Below, piece after piece: positions 24,338-32,359 of a DNA stretch of 39,488 bases. Within the stretch, counting starts at the first letter, position 1. Every line of letters starts with the position of its first letter. A program made the position numbers and the translations under genes. This stretch comes from Agathobacter sp. (GTDB lineage Bacteria; Bacillota; Clostridia; Lachnospirales; Lachnospiraceae), in the NCBI GenBank assembly GCA_022767075.1, contig JALEPP010000144.1, positions 1-39,488 of the forward strand. Reading direction: 5' to 3'. The notes beneath the pieces are model-generated. The model had not been told where the DNA came from and ran no database searches. It worked only from the letters and a program-made list of their open reading frames with translations.

Positions 24338-25183
24338 TTATTTATCTTCCACTATACTATGGGCAGCAATATTGCCTTCCCCAACAGCTTTCGCTATCTG
24401 ATAAGGACGACCGGTACAATCCCCTGCAGCGTAACATCCGGGAATATTGGTCTCCATTTTGCGATTTACCGCAATATGATTGCCATCAACCTCCAGATTA
24501 TTCATCAGACTGGTTGGTGCAACAGCGGTTCTAAGGATAAACACCCCATCAACCGGATATTCCTCCCCAGACAGTGTGGTTATATGTTCCACACGCTCCT
24601 GTCCTTTTATCTCCCTTATGGAAGATCCAAGCAGTTCTACATTAGGGAGGTTAATCTCACAATCCGAATAGGCTGCATACAGGTATACCTTTTTTGCAAG
24701 CTCCGCCAAATACTTCACCTCGTGCTCGTATCTCTTGGCTGAGCATAATACGGCGATAGACTTTTGCTTATAGAGAAATCCATCACAGGTTGCACAGTAG
24801 CTTACTCCCTTACCCAAAAGCTCCTGTTCTCCCGGCAGGCTTTTGGCAGCAATCGTTCCGGTAGCAAGAAGAATCTGGTCTGCTTCATAGATATCATTGT
24901 CTCCTAAAATCATAAAGCCCTGCCTTGTTGTGGTAATACTTGTCACCATCTTATCCGTGATTTCAAGCCCGGCATCCTCAATTTGCCGCTTGAATATATC
25001 ATTAAGGCTCTGTCCTCCCACCATTGGGACACCTGGGTAATTGGCAATTTTCTCAGATTTTTCTACCTTCATGCTCAAATCAGACGAACCGAACCAAATG
25101 ATACTCTTGTTATGTAATTTCAAATTCAATGCCGCAGAAATACCTGCAGGTCCTGTACCAATAATTGCTACGTCGTATCTCAT
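24338..25183 (-). CDS. Thioredoxin-reductase-like flavoprotein lacking the NADPH motif
   Basis: The 281-residue protein has the thioredoxin reductase layout: FAD loop IIGTGPAGISAALN at residues 7-20, redox pair Cys130 and Cys133 in YCATCDGF, and C-terminal FAD motif AAGDCTGRPYQIAKAVGEG. Between them the usual GxGxxA nucleotide loop is replaced by IAVLCSAKRYEHEV and the HRR motif is absent, so NADPH is unlikely to be the donor. This matches ferredoxin-dependent flavin thioredoxin reductases (FFTR) of clostridia, or the related DDOR group with other partners. The ATG at 25183 has GGAGG close upstream. No thioredoxin gene is adjacent. Confidence 0.85.
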   Translation of the reverse strand: MRYDVAIIGTGPAGISAALNLKLHNKSIIWFGSSDLSMKVEKSEKIANYPGVPMVGGQSLNDIFKRQIEDAGLEITDKMVTSITTTRQGFMILGDNDIYEADQILLATGTIAAKSLPGEQELLGKGVSYCATCDGFLYKQKSIAVLCSAKRYEHEVKYLAELAKKVYLYAAYSDCEINLPNVELLGSSIREIKGQERVEHITTLSGEEYPVDGVFILRTAVAPTSLMNNLEVDGNHIAVNRKMETNIPGCYAAGDCTGRPYQIAKAVGEGNIAAHSIVEDK

Positions 25184-25242
25184 GTTTCCTCCATCTATGA
25201 CCAATGACGTTGTCTGGTTACTTTGCAGCTCTTAGCATATAC

Positions 25243-25269
25243 AAAAAAAACTGTTGATTTCTCAACAGT
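25243..25269 (-). terminator. Terminator of tRNA-Ile
   Basis: ACTGTTGA and TCAACAGT form an 8-bp stem followed on the minus strand by eight T. It begins seven bases after the tRNA 3' end. Confidence 0.92.
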
Positions 25270-25275
25270 CTTAAG

Positions 25276-25349
<74 letters not shown>

Positions 25350-25369
25350 GTGTTTGTGACACGCATATT

Positions 25370-25398
25370 ATATTACCCTATGAATACTCATTCGTCAA
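25370..25398 (-). promoter_or_regulatory. Promoter of tRNA-Ile
   Basis: TTGACG (25393-25398), a 17-base spacer and TAATAT (25370-25375) on the minus strand, about 20 bases before the tRNA 5' end. Confidence 0.7.
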
Positions 25399-25731
25399 CT
25401 GTTTTTTATGATTTTTTACCTCTTTTTCATCTTTTTGTATTCACTCTTCTATCCGCCAATTCCAAACACCCCATGTTTATGACCTAAGTACCATCTATAG
25501 GCCATCTCCGAAACCGATTAAGGATATTTTATAGAGCATTATAACTAATTATTTTTAAAGTTTTTTCTGATTTGTTGCGTTTTTGTTATTGTTTTGTTGT
25601 ACTTTTGTTGTACTTTCAATGCTACTATTAGCTTACAAAATCAATCTGAATTTCAGACAAGGCGAAAAAGCCTTTTAATATATCGTTTTTTCTTTTCCCC
25701 TATGTGTAGCCGCACGTACGCGTGCTACTAG
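25399..25731. other. AT-rich spacer between tRNA-Ile and an orphan terminator
   Basis: No convincing gene lies here. It contains an 11-bp tandem repeat, TTTTGTTGTAC twice (25592-25613), then TGC-TACTAT, which could serve as an extended -10 on the plus strand (near 25622-25630). Small stems follow (TCTGA/TCAGA; AAGGC/GCCTT at about 25660-25675; GTAGC/GCTAC at about 25706-25728). Together with the terminator at 25732 these could be a short plus-strand RNA. Confidence 0.4.
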
Positions 25732-25772
25732 GCTCCGTGGTCTCCCCCCTCATAAGCCACGGAGCTTTTTTT
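25732..25772 (+). terminator. Strong orphan plus-strand terminator
   Basis: GCTCCGTGG (25732-25740) pairs with CCACGGAGC (25757-25765), followed by seven T. No plus-strand coding gene lies upstream for more than 1.4 kb, so it either ends an unannotated small RNA or blocks read-through into tRNA-Leu. Confidence 0.85.
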
Positions 25773-25950
25773 GTGTGTACCAGGGCCATAATCCCCAGCT
25801 CAACTTTATGCTTGCATAAAAGTTGAGCTGGGGATTCATGGCCCGCCCCCATCATGAGCATAAAAGCGAAGCGTCAGCTTCGCGATATGCGAATGGTGGG
25901 CTCAGATTGCGGGAGTGCTTTGCACGGAGCAATCTGATGGGTACACACAA
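25771..25950. other. 180-bp element folding into a closed four-way junction
   Basis: The ends form an 11-bp perfect stem: TTGTGTGTACC (25771-25781) with GGTACACACAA (25940-25950). Inside are three hairpins placed almost end to end: 25783-25844 (about 28 bp with single-base bulges, loop CTTG), 25845-25901 (GCCC..CCAT, GCATA and GCGAAGC stems, loop GTCA) and 25903-25936 (CAGATTGC/GCAATCTG and GTGC/GCAC, loop TTT). Almost every base is paired. It could be a structured RNA, a MITE-like mobile repeat with 11-bp terminal inverted repeats, or a DNA cruciform. No coding frame fits and no target duplication is visible. Confidence 0.75.
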
Positions 25951-25959
25951 CAGTTGTTG

Positions 25960-25988
25960 TTGACAAACGCTCTCTCATAGGATAGAAT
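25960..25988 (+). promoter_or_regulatory. Promoter of tRNA-Leu
   Basis: Consensus TTGACA (25960-25965), a 17-base spacer and TAGAAT (25983-25988), ending 11 bases before the tRNA. The -35 box starts 10 bases after the four-way-junction element. Confidence 0.85.
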
Positions 25989-25999
25989 TTTAGAAGTCA

Positions 26000-26081
26000 G
26001 CGGGATTGTCGGAATTGGCAGACGAGCGAGATTTAGGTTCTCGTGTCCTATGGCGTGTGGGTTCAAGTCCCACATCCCGCA
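26000..26081 (+). tRNA. tRNA-Leu (TAG anticodon)
   Basis: An 82-base class II tRNA: acceptor GCGGGAT with ATCCCGC, anticodon stem CGAGA/TCTCG around TTTAGGT (anticodon TAG), a short variable arm (TGTCCTATGGCG) and T-loop TTCAAGT. The 3' CCA is not encoded. Confidence 0.96.
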
Positions 26082-26084
26082 CTT

Positions 26085-26116
26085 TAGGGAATCTAATCCA
26101 GATTCCCTATTTTTTT
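26085..26116 (+). terminator. Terminator of tRNA-Leu
   Basis: TAGGGAATCT and AGATTCCCTA form a perfect 10-bp stem followed by seven T. Confidence 0.93.
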
Positions 26117-26136
26117 GCTCTTTTTTCCGGGAAGTC

Positions 26137-26166
26137 TTGAAATAATATTCCCGAAAGGGGTAAATT
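26137..26166 (+). promoter_or_regulatory. Candidate promoter of the YeiH-family gene
   Basis: TTGAAA (26137-26142), an 18-base spacer and TAAATT (26161-26166), with TATAAG overlapping just downstream. The spacer holds a small CCC/GGG hairpin. Confidence 0.45.
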
Positions 26167-26202
26167 ATAAGTATAAAATCAATAGAGAAACGAGGTACGT
26201 GA

Positions 26203-27240
26203 ATGAAAACCGTAAAGAAATTCGCTCCGGGTCTTGTGGTATGCCTGGCCATTGCCATTCCTTCCTGGTTCCTAGGTAAGCTTTTTCCAATCATAGGTGG
26301 ACCGGTCATTGCCATTCTGGCGGGCATGCTGGTGGCATTATTCTGGACTCCTAATGATACCTTCAAGCCGGGTGTCACCTTTACATCCAAAAAGATTTTG
26401 CAGTATGCTGTGATTCTCCTGGGATTTGGATTGAACCTGTCCGTTATTCTGGAAACAGGAAAGCAATCTCTTCCTATCATCATCTGCACCATTGCCACAT
26501 CCCTTCTAATCGCCTATGTGCTCCACAAGGTCATGCACATTGATTCCAATATCAGCACACTAATCGGTGTGGGCTCTTCCATCTGTGGTGGCTCTGCCGT
26601 TGCAGCAACGGCTCCGGTTATTGAAGCAGACGATGAAGAGGTCGCTCAGGCAATCTCCGTTATCTTCTTTTTCAATGTCATCGCGGCTTTGATCTTCCCG
26701 GTAATGGGTCGTTTCCTCGGGTTTGATACCACAAGCGGAGAAGCCTTCGGAATCTTTGCCGGCACCGCCGTCAATGACACCTCCTCCGTTACCGCGACCG
26801 CATCCACCTGGGATAGCATGTGGAATCTCGGAAGCCAGACCCTGGACAAGGCTGTAACCGTAAAGCTTACCAGAACCCTTGCCATTATTCCAATCACTCT
26901 GGTTCTTGCGTTGATTCAGGCTAAGAAAAAGAAAACAGAGGACAAAACCGGAAATAGCTTTTCTTTAAAAAGCGTATTCCCAATGTTCATCCTCTGGTTT
27001 ATCGTTGCATCTATTATTACCACCGTTTGCATTTCCCTCGGGGTGGAAGCATCTGTCTTCTCTCCATTGAAAGATTTAAGCAAATTCTTTATCATTATGG
27101 CTATGGCCGCAATCGGTCTTGGGACCAATGTGGTGAAGCTCATTAAAAACGGCGGAAAGCCAATTCTCCTGGGTGCCTGCTGTTGGGCCGGCGTTACCGG
27201 AGTTAGTCTTGTGATGCAGCATCTTCTTCATCTGTGGTAG
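26203..27240 (+). CDS. YeiH/UPF0324 family membrane protein (putative sulfate exporter)
   Basis: The 345-residue protein has about ten hydrophobic helices and the conserved blocks of the family: [28 protein letters not shown] with the following acidic [11 protein letters not shown], and [15 protein letters not shown]. Members are annotated as putative sulfate exporters (PSE family), but the substrate is not established for this protein. The ATG is preceded by GAGG eight bases upstream. Its last 38 bases overlap the convergent GNAT gene, and its terminator lies wholly within that gene. Confidence 0.88.
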   Translation: MKTVKKFAPGLVVCLAIAIPSWFLGKLFPIIGGPVIAILAGMLVALFWTPNDTFKPGVTFTSKKILQYAVILLGFGLNLSVILETGKQSLPIIICTIATSLLIAYVLHKVMHIDSNISTLIGVGSSICGGSAVAATAPVIEADDEEVAQAISVIFFFNVIAALIFPVMGRFLGFDTTSGEAFGIFAGTAVNDTSSVTATASTWDSMWNLGSQTLDKAVTVKLTRTLAIIPITLVLALIQAKKKKTEDKTGNSFSLKSVFPMFILWFIVASIITTVCISLGVEASVFSPLKDLSKFFIIMAMAAIGLGTNVVKLIKNGGKPILLGACCWAGVTGVSLVMQHLLHLW

Positions 27241-27934
27241 AATCCATAGAATCAGCTTCTGATTTTTCAGAAGCTGATTTTTTTGTCACTCTCTCTTCCT
27301 TCAGCTTCCTTCGTTCCTCCTTAGCATTGGCATCCAGTGCAGCCCCTACCAAGAGACCGCCACAGATTCCCAGACACATTCCGATTCCCATGTGGTCATT
27401 TGCCATTCCAATGGACATACCAATACTCATACCAAACAGCCAATAGATCATCATCCACTGTGAAAGAGGCTTTTCCAGAACATATCTTGGTCCTTCCTCA
27501 CCCTCTCCGTCCGGTTGAAAGCCACATTTTGTAAGAAGCTTTCGGGATGCTTCGTTGTCTGATTCGGTCTCGGCCTCCACAAAGACTACCTTATCGTCCC
27601 CAAATGCCCACTGAAGCATCTGAGACACGGCCTCAGTCCCATAGCCCTGGCCATGATAAGCCTCGTCAATTCCGTATCCGATTTCCACCGCATATTCCTT
27701 TGGAGCACCCTTAAAACACAAATCTCCGATTTCTGTCCCTTCCTTTTTCAGAGAAATCTTCCATGGAGCACTCCACTGTCTCTGCTTCGGATCCCGGAGT
27801 GCCCCAGCTAACATCTCCTGATAGGCCTTCTTCAGTTCCTCGTCTTGCGTATCTGAAATCTTGTTTTGGATTTCCACATCCGTCATAAGCTCTATTACAA
27901 GACGCTTTGTGGTCAATTTCAAATTCTTCTTCAT
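27203..27934 (-). CDS. GNAT acetyltransferase with C-terminal membrane segment
   Basis: Residues 1 to about 165 form a GNAT domain of the RimJ-like type: [13 protein letters not shown] at the start, [25 protein letters not shown] carrying the acetyl-CoA loop, and [21 protein letters not shown]. After a [11 protein letters not shown] helix come Gly/Met-rich hydrophobic stretches ([28 protein letters not shown]), which are probably one or two membrane segments, and then a charged tail. The substrate is unknown. The ATG at 27934 has AAGGGAGG upstream. The tail is encoded across the terminator of the convergent YeiH-type gene. Confidence 0.85.
   Translation of the reverse strand: MKKNLKLTTKRLVIELMTDVEIQNKISDTQDEELKKAYQEMLAGALRDPKQRQWSAPWKISLKKEGTEIGDLCFKGAPKEYAVEIGYGIDEAYHGQGYGTEAVSQMLQWAFGDDKVVFVEAETESDNEASRKLLTKCGFQPDGEGEEGPRYVLEKPLSQWMMIYWLFGMSIGMSIGMANDHMGIGMCLGICGGLLVGAALDANAKEERRKLKEERVTKKSASEKSEADSMDSTTDEEDAASQD
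27250..27284 (+). terminator. Terminator of the YeiH-family gene inside the GNAT coding region
   Basis: A perfect 13-bp stem (27250-27262 with 27267-27279, core AATCAGCTTCTGA) with a 4-base loop is followed by TTTTT. It starts 10 bases after the plus-strand stop and lies entirely in the last 90 bases of the minus-strand GNAT gene, where it encodes a KSEAD-type charged tail. Confidence 0.9.
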
Positions 27935-27981
27935 AAGTCCTCCCTTGATTGGCACATAGCTTTGAGCTATCTGACTCCCTC

Positions 27982-29247
27982 TTATTCTTTTGTAGAAGTA
28001 TAGCAGATTCCATCCTTCTCATATAGGTCTGATATTTTCAGAGAATCATCGCTGTAGTGGATTACATAATCCTGTCCATAGACGTATTGGATTCCCTGGC
28101 TCTTCATGGTGGCAAGGTTTTCTACTGTCAAGGAATCCGTAAGAAAGCAATCCGCAGTGGCTAGCATAACATCTGCGCAGCTTTGGGAATCTGTATAGCA
28201 GACCAAAAGAGGAACTGCAGCCTTACACTGGCCAGTCTCAAAGCTGATATAACGGCTTAGGATACGATCCTTGTTGATTCCCACGTATTTGGTGCCATCG
28301 CTCTTATTTACCGGAAAATCACGGTATACAACCATACTTACCGGTGCTTGGTATCGCATTACCCCGGCTCCATAGATATTGGTATCCACACGGTCAAACA
28401 GATTCATGGAGTACTCCTGTACCCCTCTTGTATCCAGATTTCTGGTATATCCGTCATCACTTGAAATAATACCCTTTGTGAAACCTTTTTCCGCGATGGT
28501 ATCTGCAAGATAATCTGTAATAAACGCATTTTTCATCCAATAGAAGTGAATAAAGGAATGAAGCTCCTCTTCCTTGCAAAAGTCCAGATACTCCTTTGCA
28601 ACCTTAAGCATCACCCTGTTCTCCCCCAGAAGCTCAAGGTCAATCATTTCCGGATTAGAACCATAAGCTACAATATCCCTGTAAAGTCCTTGTATCTCCT
28701 CATTGTTTACCGGATCATACTCTACTGTTTGTGACAGATCGTCGCAACGGAATATGGAATCGTAATACTCATATAAGGTTCCAAGATACAGATAACGGTT
28801 CCCCGCCTTCTCCAGCTTCTCAAAGGCGGTGTACAACACAGGATCCACCTCAATTTCCTCGTTGGGATGCTGATTGATGTATGCCACATTGTGCACATCA
28901 TCGAAACGGGCGCTTTCCTGAAAAAGCTGATATGCAGTTTCTGTTGCCTGGGAATAAATCTGAATCAGAGCCTTCTTCTCTACGGACGCACTTTTTTCTC
29001 CGGTTCCTACTTCATATTGAAAAACAAACTCGTCACTGCAATTTGTTTGCGATGACGAGCTTGCATCAATTTCTGTCCAACCAGCATTGCCGGCAAGTAA
29101 ACCATTTACTCCAAAGTAAATCGCCACGCCTGCAACGGTTATCAAAACCAGTACCAGAATCAAACGTACCAATAGATTCTTCTCTGATAATTCGATTTTT
29201 TCCACAGGTCTTAGATTGGGTCTTTTATCCCTGGCTTCTCGGTTCAT
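27982..29247 (-). CDS. Membrane-anchored ApbE-like protein without the usual catalytic motifs
   Basis: One N-terminal helix (LLVRLILVLVLITVAGVAIYF) anchors an external domain of about 360 residues. The region SQATETAYQLFQES, NVAYINQHPNEEIEVDPVLY and LYLGTLYEYYDSIF matches the layout of the ApbE (FAD:protein FMN transferase) N-terminal half, and FITDYLADTIAEKGFTKGII the later helix-strand unit. The conserved DLGGIAKG and GGD-type metal residues of ApbE are not visible, so flavin transfer is unlikely. The assignment is by fold impression only. It follows oppF by 38 bases with AGGAGG before the ATG, so it is probably co-transcribed with the peptide transporter. Confidence 0.6.
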   Translation of the reverse strand: MNREARDKRPNLRPVEKIELSEKNLLVRLILVLVLITVAGVAIYFGVNGLLAGNAGWTEIDASSSSQTNCSDEFVFQYEVGTGEKSASVEKKALIQIYSQATETAYQLFQESARFDDVHNVAYINQHPNEEIEVDPVLYTAFEKLEKAGNRYLYLGTLYEYYDSIFRCDDLSQTVEYDPVNNEEIQGLYRDIVAYGSNPEMIDLELLGENRVMLKVAKEYLDFCKEEELHSFIHFYWMKNAFITDYLADTIAEKGFTKGIISSDDGYTRNLDTRGVQEYSMNLFDRVDTNIYGAGVMRYQAPVSMVVYRDFPVNKSDGTKYVGINKDRILSRYISFETGQCKAAVPLLVCYTDSQSCADVMLATADCFLTDSLTVENLATMKSQGIQYVYGQDYVIHYSDDSLKISDLYEKDGICYTSTKE

Positions 29248-29285
29248 GTCATAACCTCCTAAGACACATGGTTGGTGTTCTATTT

Positions 29286-30590
29286 TTATATAACTACAAG
29301 AATCAGTCCAATGAGCAGGATGGCAATTAACACGCCAATTACAATAAGACCGGCAACCGCACCCTTAATACACTTCTTGTAGTTTCGAATATGATTCTTT
29401 TTGCGGAAAATGAATCCCAAAATTAAGCCCACAATTGGAAGGAAGAATGAGAGTACTGTGTACCACATGCTTCCGGTATCATGGATTGGTGTTGCAAGGA
29501 ACTCTTCCTCGGCTTTGGTATCCACGATGTTCTCAATATTGTTGGAAAGGTGCTCCTCTCCCGGCTTGCGAATCTTGATAGATTTCAGTGGCTCTCCCTT
29601 TTCGCGGATTGCCTTATATTCTTCTATCTCCTTCTTGTTACCATATACCCAATGGTCATGTCCGATACATACAAACTCAGGCTTGTCAGTCTCATAATCA
29701 TGGATAGATGGATCATAGGTATAAAGGATCTTATTCTTCTCTAACTGAGGATCCGGAATTGGAATCGCTGAAATCAGAGAATGGGTATATGGATGAAGTG
29801 GGAAGTCGAACAACTCCTCTGCATCTGCTACCTCTACAATATGACCCTTGTAAATTACACCGATACGATCTGAAATGAAACGTACGATGGATAAATCATG
29901 AGCGATAAATAAGTAGGTAACGCCCTTTTCCTTCTGGAATTTCTTCATAAGGTTCAGAACCTGTGCACGAATGGAAACATCCAATGCAGAAATAGGCTCA
30001 TCCGCTACTACGAGCTCAGGCTCCATAACCATCGCACGGGCGATACCGATACGCTGGCGCTGTCCACCTGAGAATTCATGAGGGTAACGGGTCAGATGCT
30101 CAGGCAAAAGACCTACCTCATTAATCATATGTTCTACTTTTCTTACTCGATCTGCTTCGTTCTCATAGAGATGGAAGTTGTATAGTCCCTCGGAAATACT
30201 GTAATCTACAGTAGCACGCTCATTTAAGGAAGCGGCAGGATCCTGGAACACCATCTGAATGTTACGGATAACCTCGCGGTCAAGAGCTTTGGAAATCTTA
30301 CCGCTGATAGGTACTCCTTTGTATAAAATCCTACCTTTTGAAAGTGGGTTGACACGGATTACCGCACGACCGATGGTGGTCTTGCCGGATCCCGACTCAC
30401 CTACCAGAGAAAAGGTCTCTCCCTTGTAAATATCAAAGGAAGCGTCCTGAACTGCTTTTACCGTGTTATCTCCATTTCCAAAGGTGATATCAATATCCTG
30501 GATAGAAAGTAATACTTCTTTTCCATTTTCTGCAATAGGACCGTGCTCTGGAAATTGAGACGCACGCCCTTTTGTATCTTTATTTGCCAC
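29286..30590 (-). CDS. oppF: Oligopeptide ABC transporter ATPase OppF with C-terminal membrane hairpin
   Basis: The ATPase domain is complete: Walker [16 protein letters not shown]-loop [15 protein letters not shown], signature [15 protein letters not shown], Walker [13 protein letters not shown] and switch His in [10 protein letters not shown]. The usual OppF end ([20 protein letters not shown]) is followed by about 75 extra residues with two hydrophobic segments: [20 protein letters not shown], a basic linker, then [20 protein letters not shown]. This is unusual for an ATPase subunit and would tether it to the membrane. The start is a GTG at 30590 with AGGAG upstream. The length is 434 residues against about 320 usually. 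Confidence 0.92.
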   Translation of the reverse strand: MANKDTKGRASQFPEHGPIAENGKEVLLSIQDIDITFGNGDNTVKAVQDASFDIYKGETFSLVGESGSGKTTIGRAVIRVNPLSKGRILYKGVPISGKISKALDREVIRNIQMVFQDPAASLNERATVDYSISEGLYNFHLYENEADRVRKVEHMINEVGLLPEHLTRYPHEFSGGQRQRIGIARAMVMEPELVVADEPISALDVSIRAQVLNLMKKFQKEKGVTYLFIAHDLSIVRFISDRIGVIYKGHIVEVADAEELFDFPLHPYTHSLISAIPIPDPQLEKNKILYTYDPSIHDYETDKPEFVCIGHDHWVYGNKKEIEEYKAIREKGEPLKSIKIRKPGEEHLSNNIENIVDTKAEEEFLATPIHDTGSMWYTVLSFFLPIVGLILGFIFRKKNHIRNYKKCIKGAVAGLIVIGVLIAILLIGLILVVI

Positions 30591-30601
30591 GATTGAATCT
30601 C

Positions 30602-32350
30602 CTATATGTTAAATGCTTTTATCAGTTTCTCATGGATATTGTCGATAGCCTCAGGCTTCTCAATCTTAGGAGCACGAGGATCCAACAGCCATGTCTTTGC
30701 ATAATGTGTATCGGTTACCTTGAACATTGGTGGCTCCTTGAGCGTATCAATCTTAAGGCAATATGGGTTACGAGGTGCAAAAGCATCTCCAACGATATCA
30801 TTGTACAAAGAAGGTGGTGTACCAGTAATGGAATACAGAGTAGTATTTCTCTGAGCCAGCTGTGGCAGAGAAGAAAGAAGTGCCCAGGTATATGGATGAC
30901 GAGGGTCATAGAACACCTCTTCAACCTCACCTACCTCTACAATCTGTCCACCGTAAAGTACTGCTACACGATCTGCGATATTAGCAACTACACCAAGATC
31001 GTGGGTAATGAAAACAATGGTAAAGCCAAGCTCCTTCTGAAGGTCCTTCAACAGCTGAAGAATCTGTGCCTGAATGGTAACATCCAAAGCGGTGGTTGGC
31101 TCATCACAAATCAAAATCTTTGGCTGGCAAGACAGTGCGATAGCGATAACAATACGCTGTCTCATACCACCGGAATACTGGAACGGATAATCGTCAAAAC
31201 GCTGCTCCGGATGTGGAATACCAACCTTGTACATAAGATCAATGGCCTTTCTGCGAGCCTCTGACTCTGTGCAGCCCTGATGCTTGATAATGATGGAGGT
31301 AATCTGTTTACCAATGGTGATAATTGGGTTCAAGGAGGTCATTGGATCCTGGAATACGGTAGCAATCTTCTTACCACGAATCTGTGACCAATCCTTTCCG
31401 TCCTGAATCTTTGCGAGATTCAGAATACAGGTACCATGGTAACGTTCCTCGTTTTCATCTAAGTAGCGAACGCGGAAGGTAACCGGATCAAACACCTGAT
31501 TTCTCTGGTTCTCATCGTTTAAATCCACACCCATCTGCATTGCTTTTTTAAACTGCTTCTCAAGATTGTTGATGCATTTTCTACGTTTGGAATAGCTGAA
31601 ACGTCCAACAGAAAGGAAAATCTCCTTTGCAAGAATCTCGTTTCTCTCCATGGTCTCCTTGGAGATCTCAGCCTTAATCTCCTGCTCATGTTTCGCTTTG
31701 AGCTCTGCCATCTTCTTGTTGTAGGCTTCCAGATAAGCATGATCCTTAGCAAGGGCATCTTTTCTTGCTTTATCCCTGCCGGCAAACTCCTTTTCTTTTG
31801 CCTTGATCAATGCATCATACTCTTTTTCTTTTGTTTCGCAGGCTTTAATCTTATCCTTTTCTTTCTTTGGATCGTAAAGCTGCTTCTCGTTAAAGCACTC
31901 TGTCTTTTTGTGGCGAAGCTCCTTTAGCTCCTCTTCCTCTGCAGCCTTCTCCTCCGCAGACACAACCTCTTTTGCCTTTTTCTCAGCTTCCAGCTCCAAC
32001 ATCTGGCGATAGGTTGCAGCGCCAAACTCCAGCTTAGAATACTCATTGAGCTTCTGGGTCATGTGCTGGATTTCCTTCTCAGAATTAGAATCCTTCTTTA
32101 CAACCGTATCAGAAAGCTCTTCATCATTAAAAATAATATTTCCATTTCCAATGAAACCGTTGCTGTCAAGCATTCCTGCAAAGGTCTTGGTAAATACTGA
32201 TTTACCGGAACCGGACTCACCTACGATAGCGATAGACTCGTTCTCATAGATATCCAGTGATACACCACGAATAGCGGTAAGGACACGTCCGCGCACATGG
32301 AACTGTACCTTTAAATCGTCAATTGATAATAAAACCTTCTTGTTTTCCAT
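30602..32350 (-). CDS. oppD: Oligopeptide ABC transporter ATPase OppD with coiled-coil insertion
   Basis: This is a peptide-importer ATPase with a large insertion. Walker A GESGSGKS is at residues 44-51, but the Q-loop ([11 protein letters not shown]) starts only at 332. In ordinary OppD these are about 55 residues apart. Residues about 85-315 are a Lys/Glu/Ala-rich, helical insertion with heptad-like spacing ([36 protein letters not shown]). The rest is canonical: [36 protein letters not shown] and the C-terminal peptide-family region [15 protein letters not shown]. The ATG has AGGAGG upstream, nine bases after oppC. The length is 582 residues against about 330-350. Confidence 0.93.
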   Translation of the reverse strand: MENKKVLLSIDDLKVQFHVRGRVLTAIRGVSLDIYENESIAIVGESGSGKSVFTKTFAGMLDSNGFIGNGNIIFNDEELSDTVVKKDSNSEKEIQHMTQKLNEYSKLEFGAATYRQMLELEAEKKAKEVVSAEEKAAEEEELKELRHKKTECFNEKQLYDPKKEKDKIKACETKEKEYDALIKAKEKEFAGRDKARKDALAKDHAYLEAYNKKMAELKAKHEQEIKAEISKETMERNEILAKEIFLSVGRFSYSKRRKCINNLEKQFKKAMQMGVDLNDENQRNQVFDPVTFRVRYLDENEERYHGTCILNLAKIQDGKDWSQIRGKKIATVFQDPMTSLNPIITIGKQITSIIIKHQGCTESEARRKAIDLMYKVGIPHPEQRFDDYPFQYSGGMRQRIVIAIALSCQPKILICDEPTTALDVTIQAQILQLLKDLQKELGFTIVFITHDLGVVANIADRVAVLYGGQIVEVGEVEEVFYDPRHPYTWALLSSLPQLAQRNTTLYSITGTPPSLYNDIVGDAFAPRNPYCLKIDTLKEPPMFKVTDTHYAKTWLLDPRAPKIEKPEAIDNIHEKLIKAFNI

Positions 32351-32359
32351 GATTGCCTC

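Noticed and set aside
24338-25183. Ordinary NADPH thioredoxin reductase (TrxB)
   Set aside because: The second dinucleotide-binding loop and the HRR motif are absent, so the simple TrxB name would mislead.
25485-25535. Minus-strand 17-codon ORF with a YLGH motif, resembling an integrase end
   Set aside because: It is too short, is preceded by a stop codon in frame, and there is no further integrase sequence or att duplication near either tRNA.
25771-25950. tRNA-like gene or degenerate tRNA between tRNA-Ile and tRNA-Leu
   Set aside because: The junction has four stems, but arm lengths (28 bp hairpin) and loops do not fit a cloverleaf; no T-loop or D-loop consensus is present.
25902-26498. 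198-residue minus-strand reading frame over tRNA-Leu and the start of the YeiH gene
   Set aside because: It runs through a tRNA gene and its terminator and is antisense to a recognisable membrane protein.
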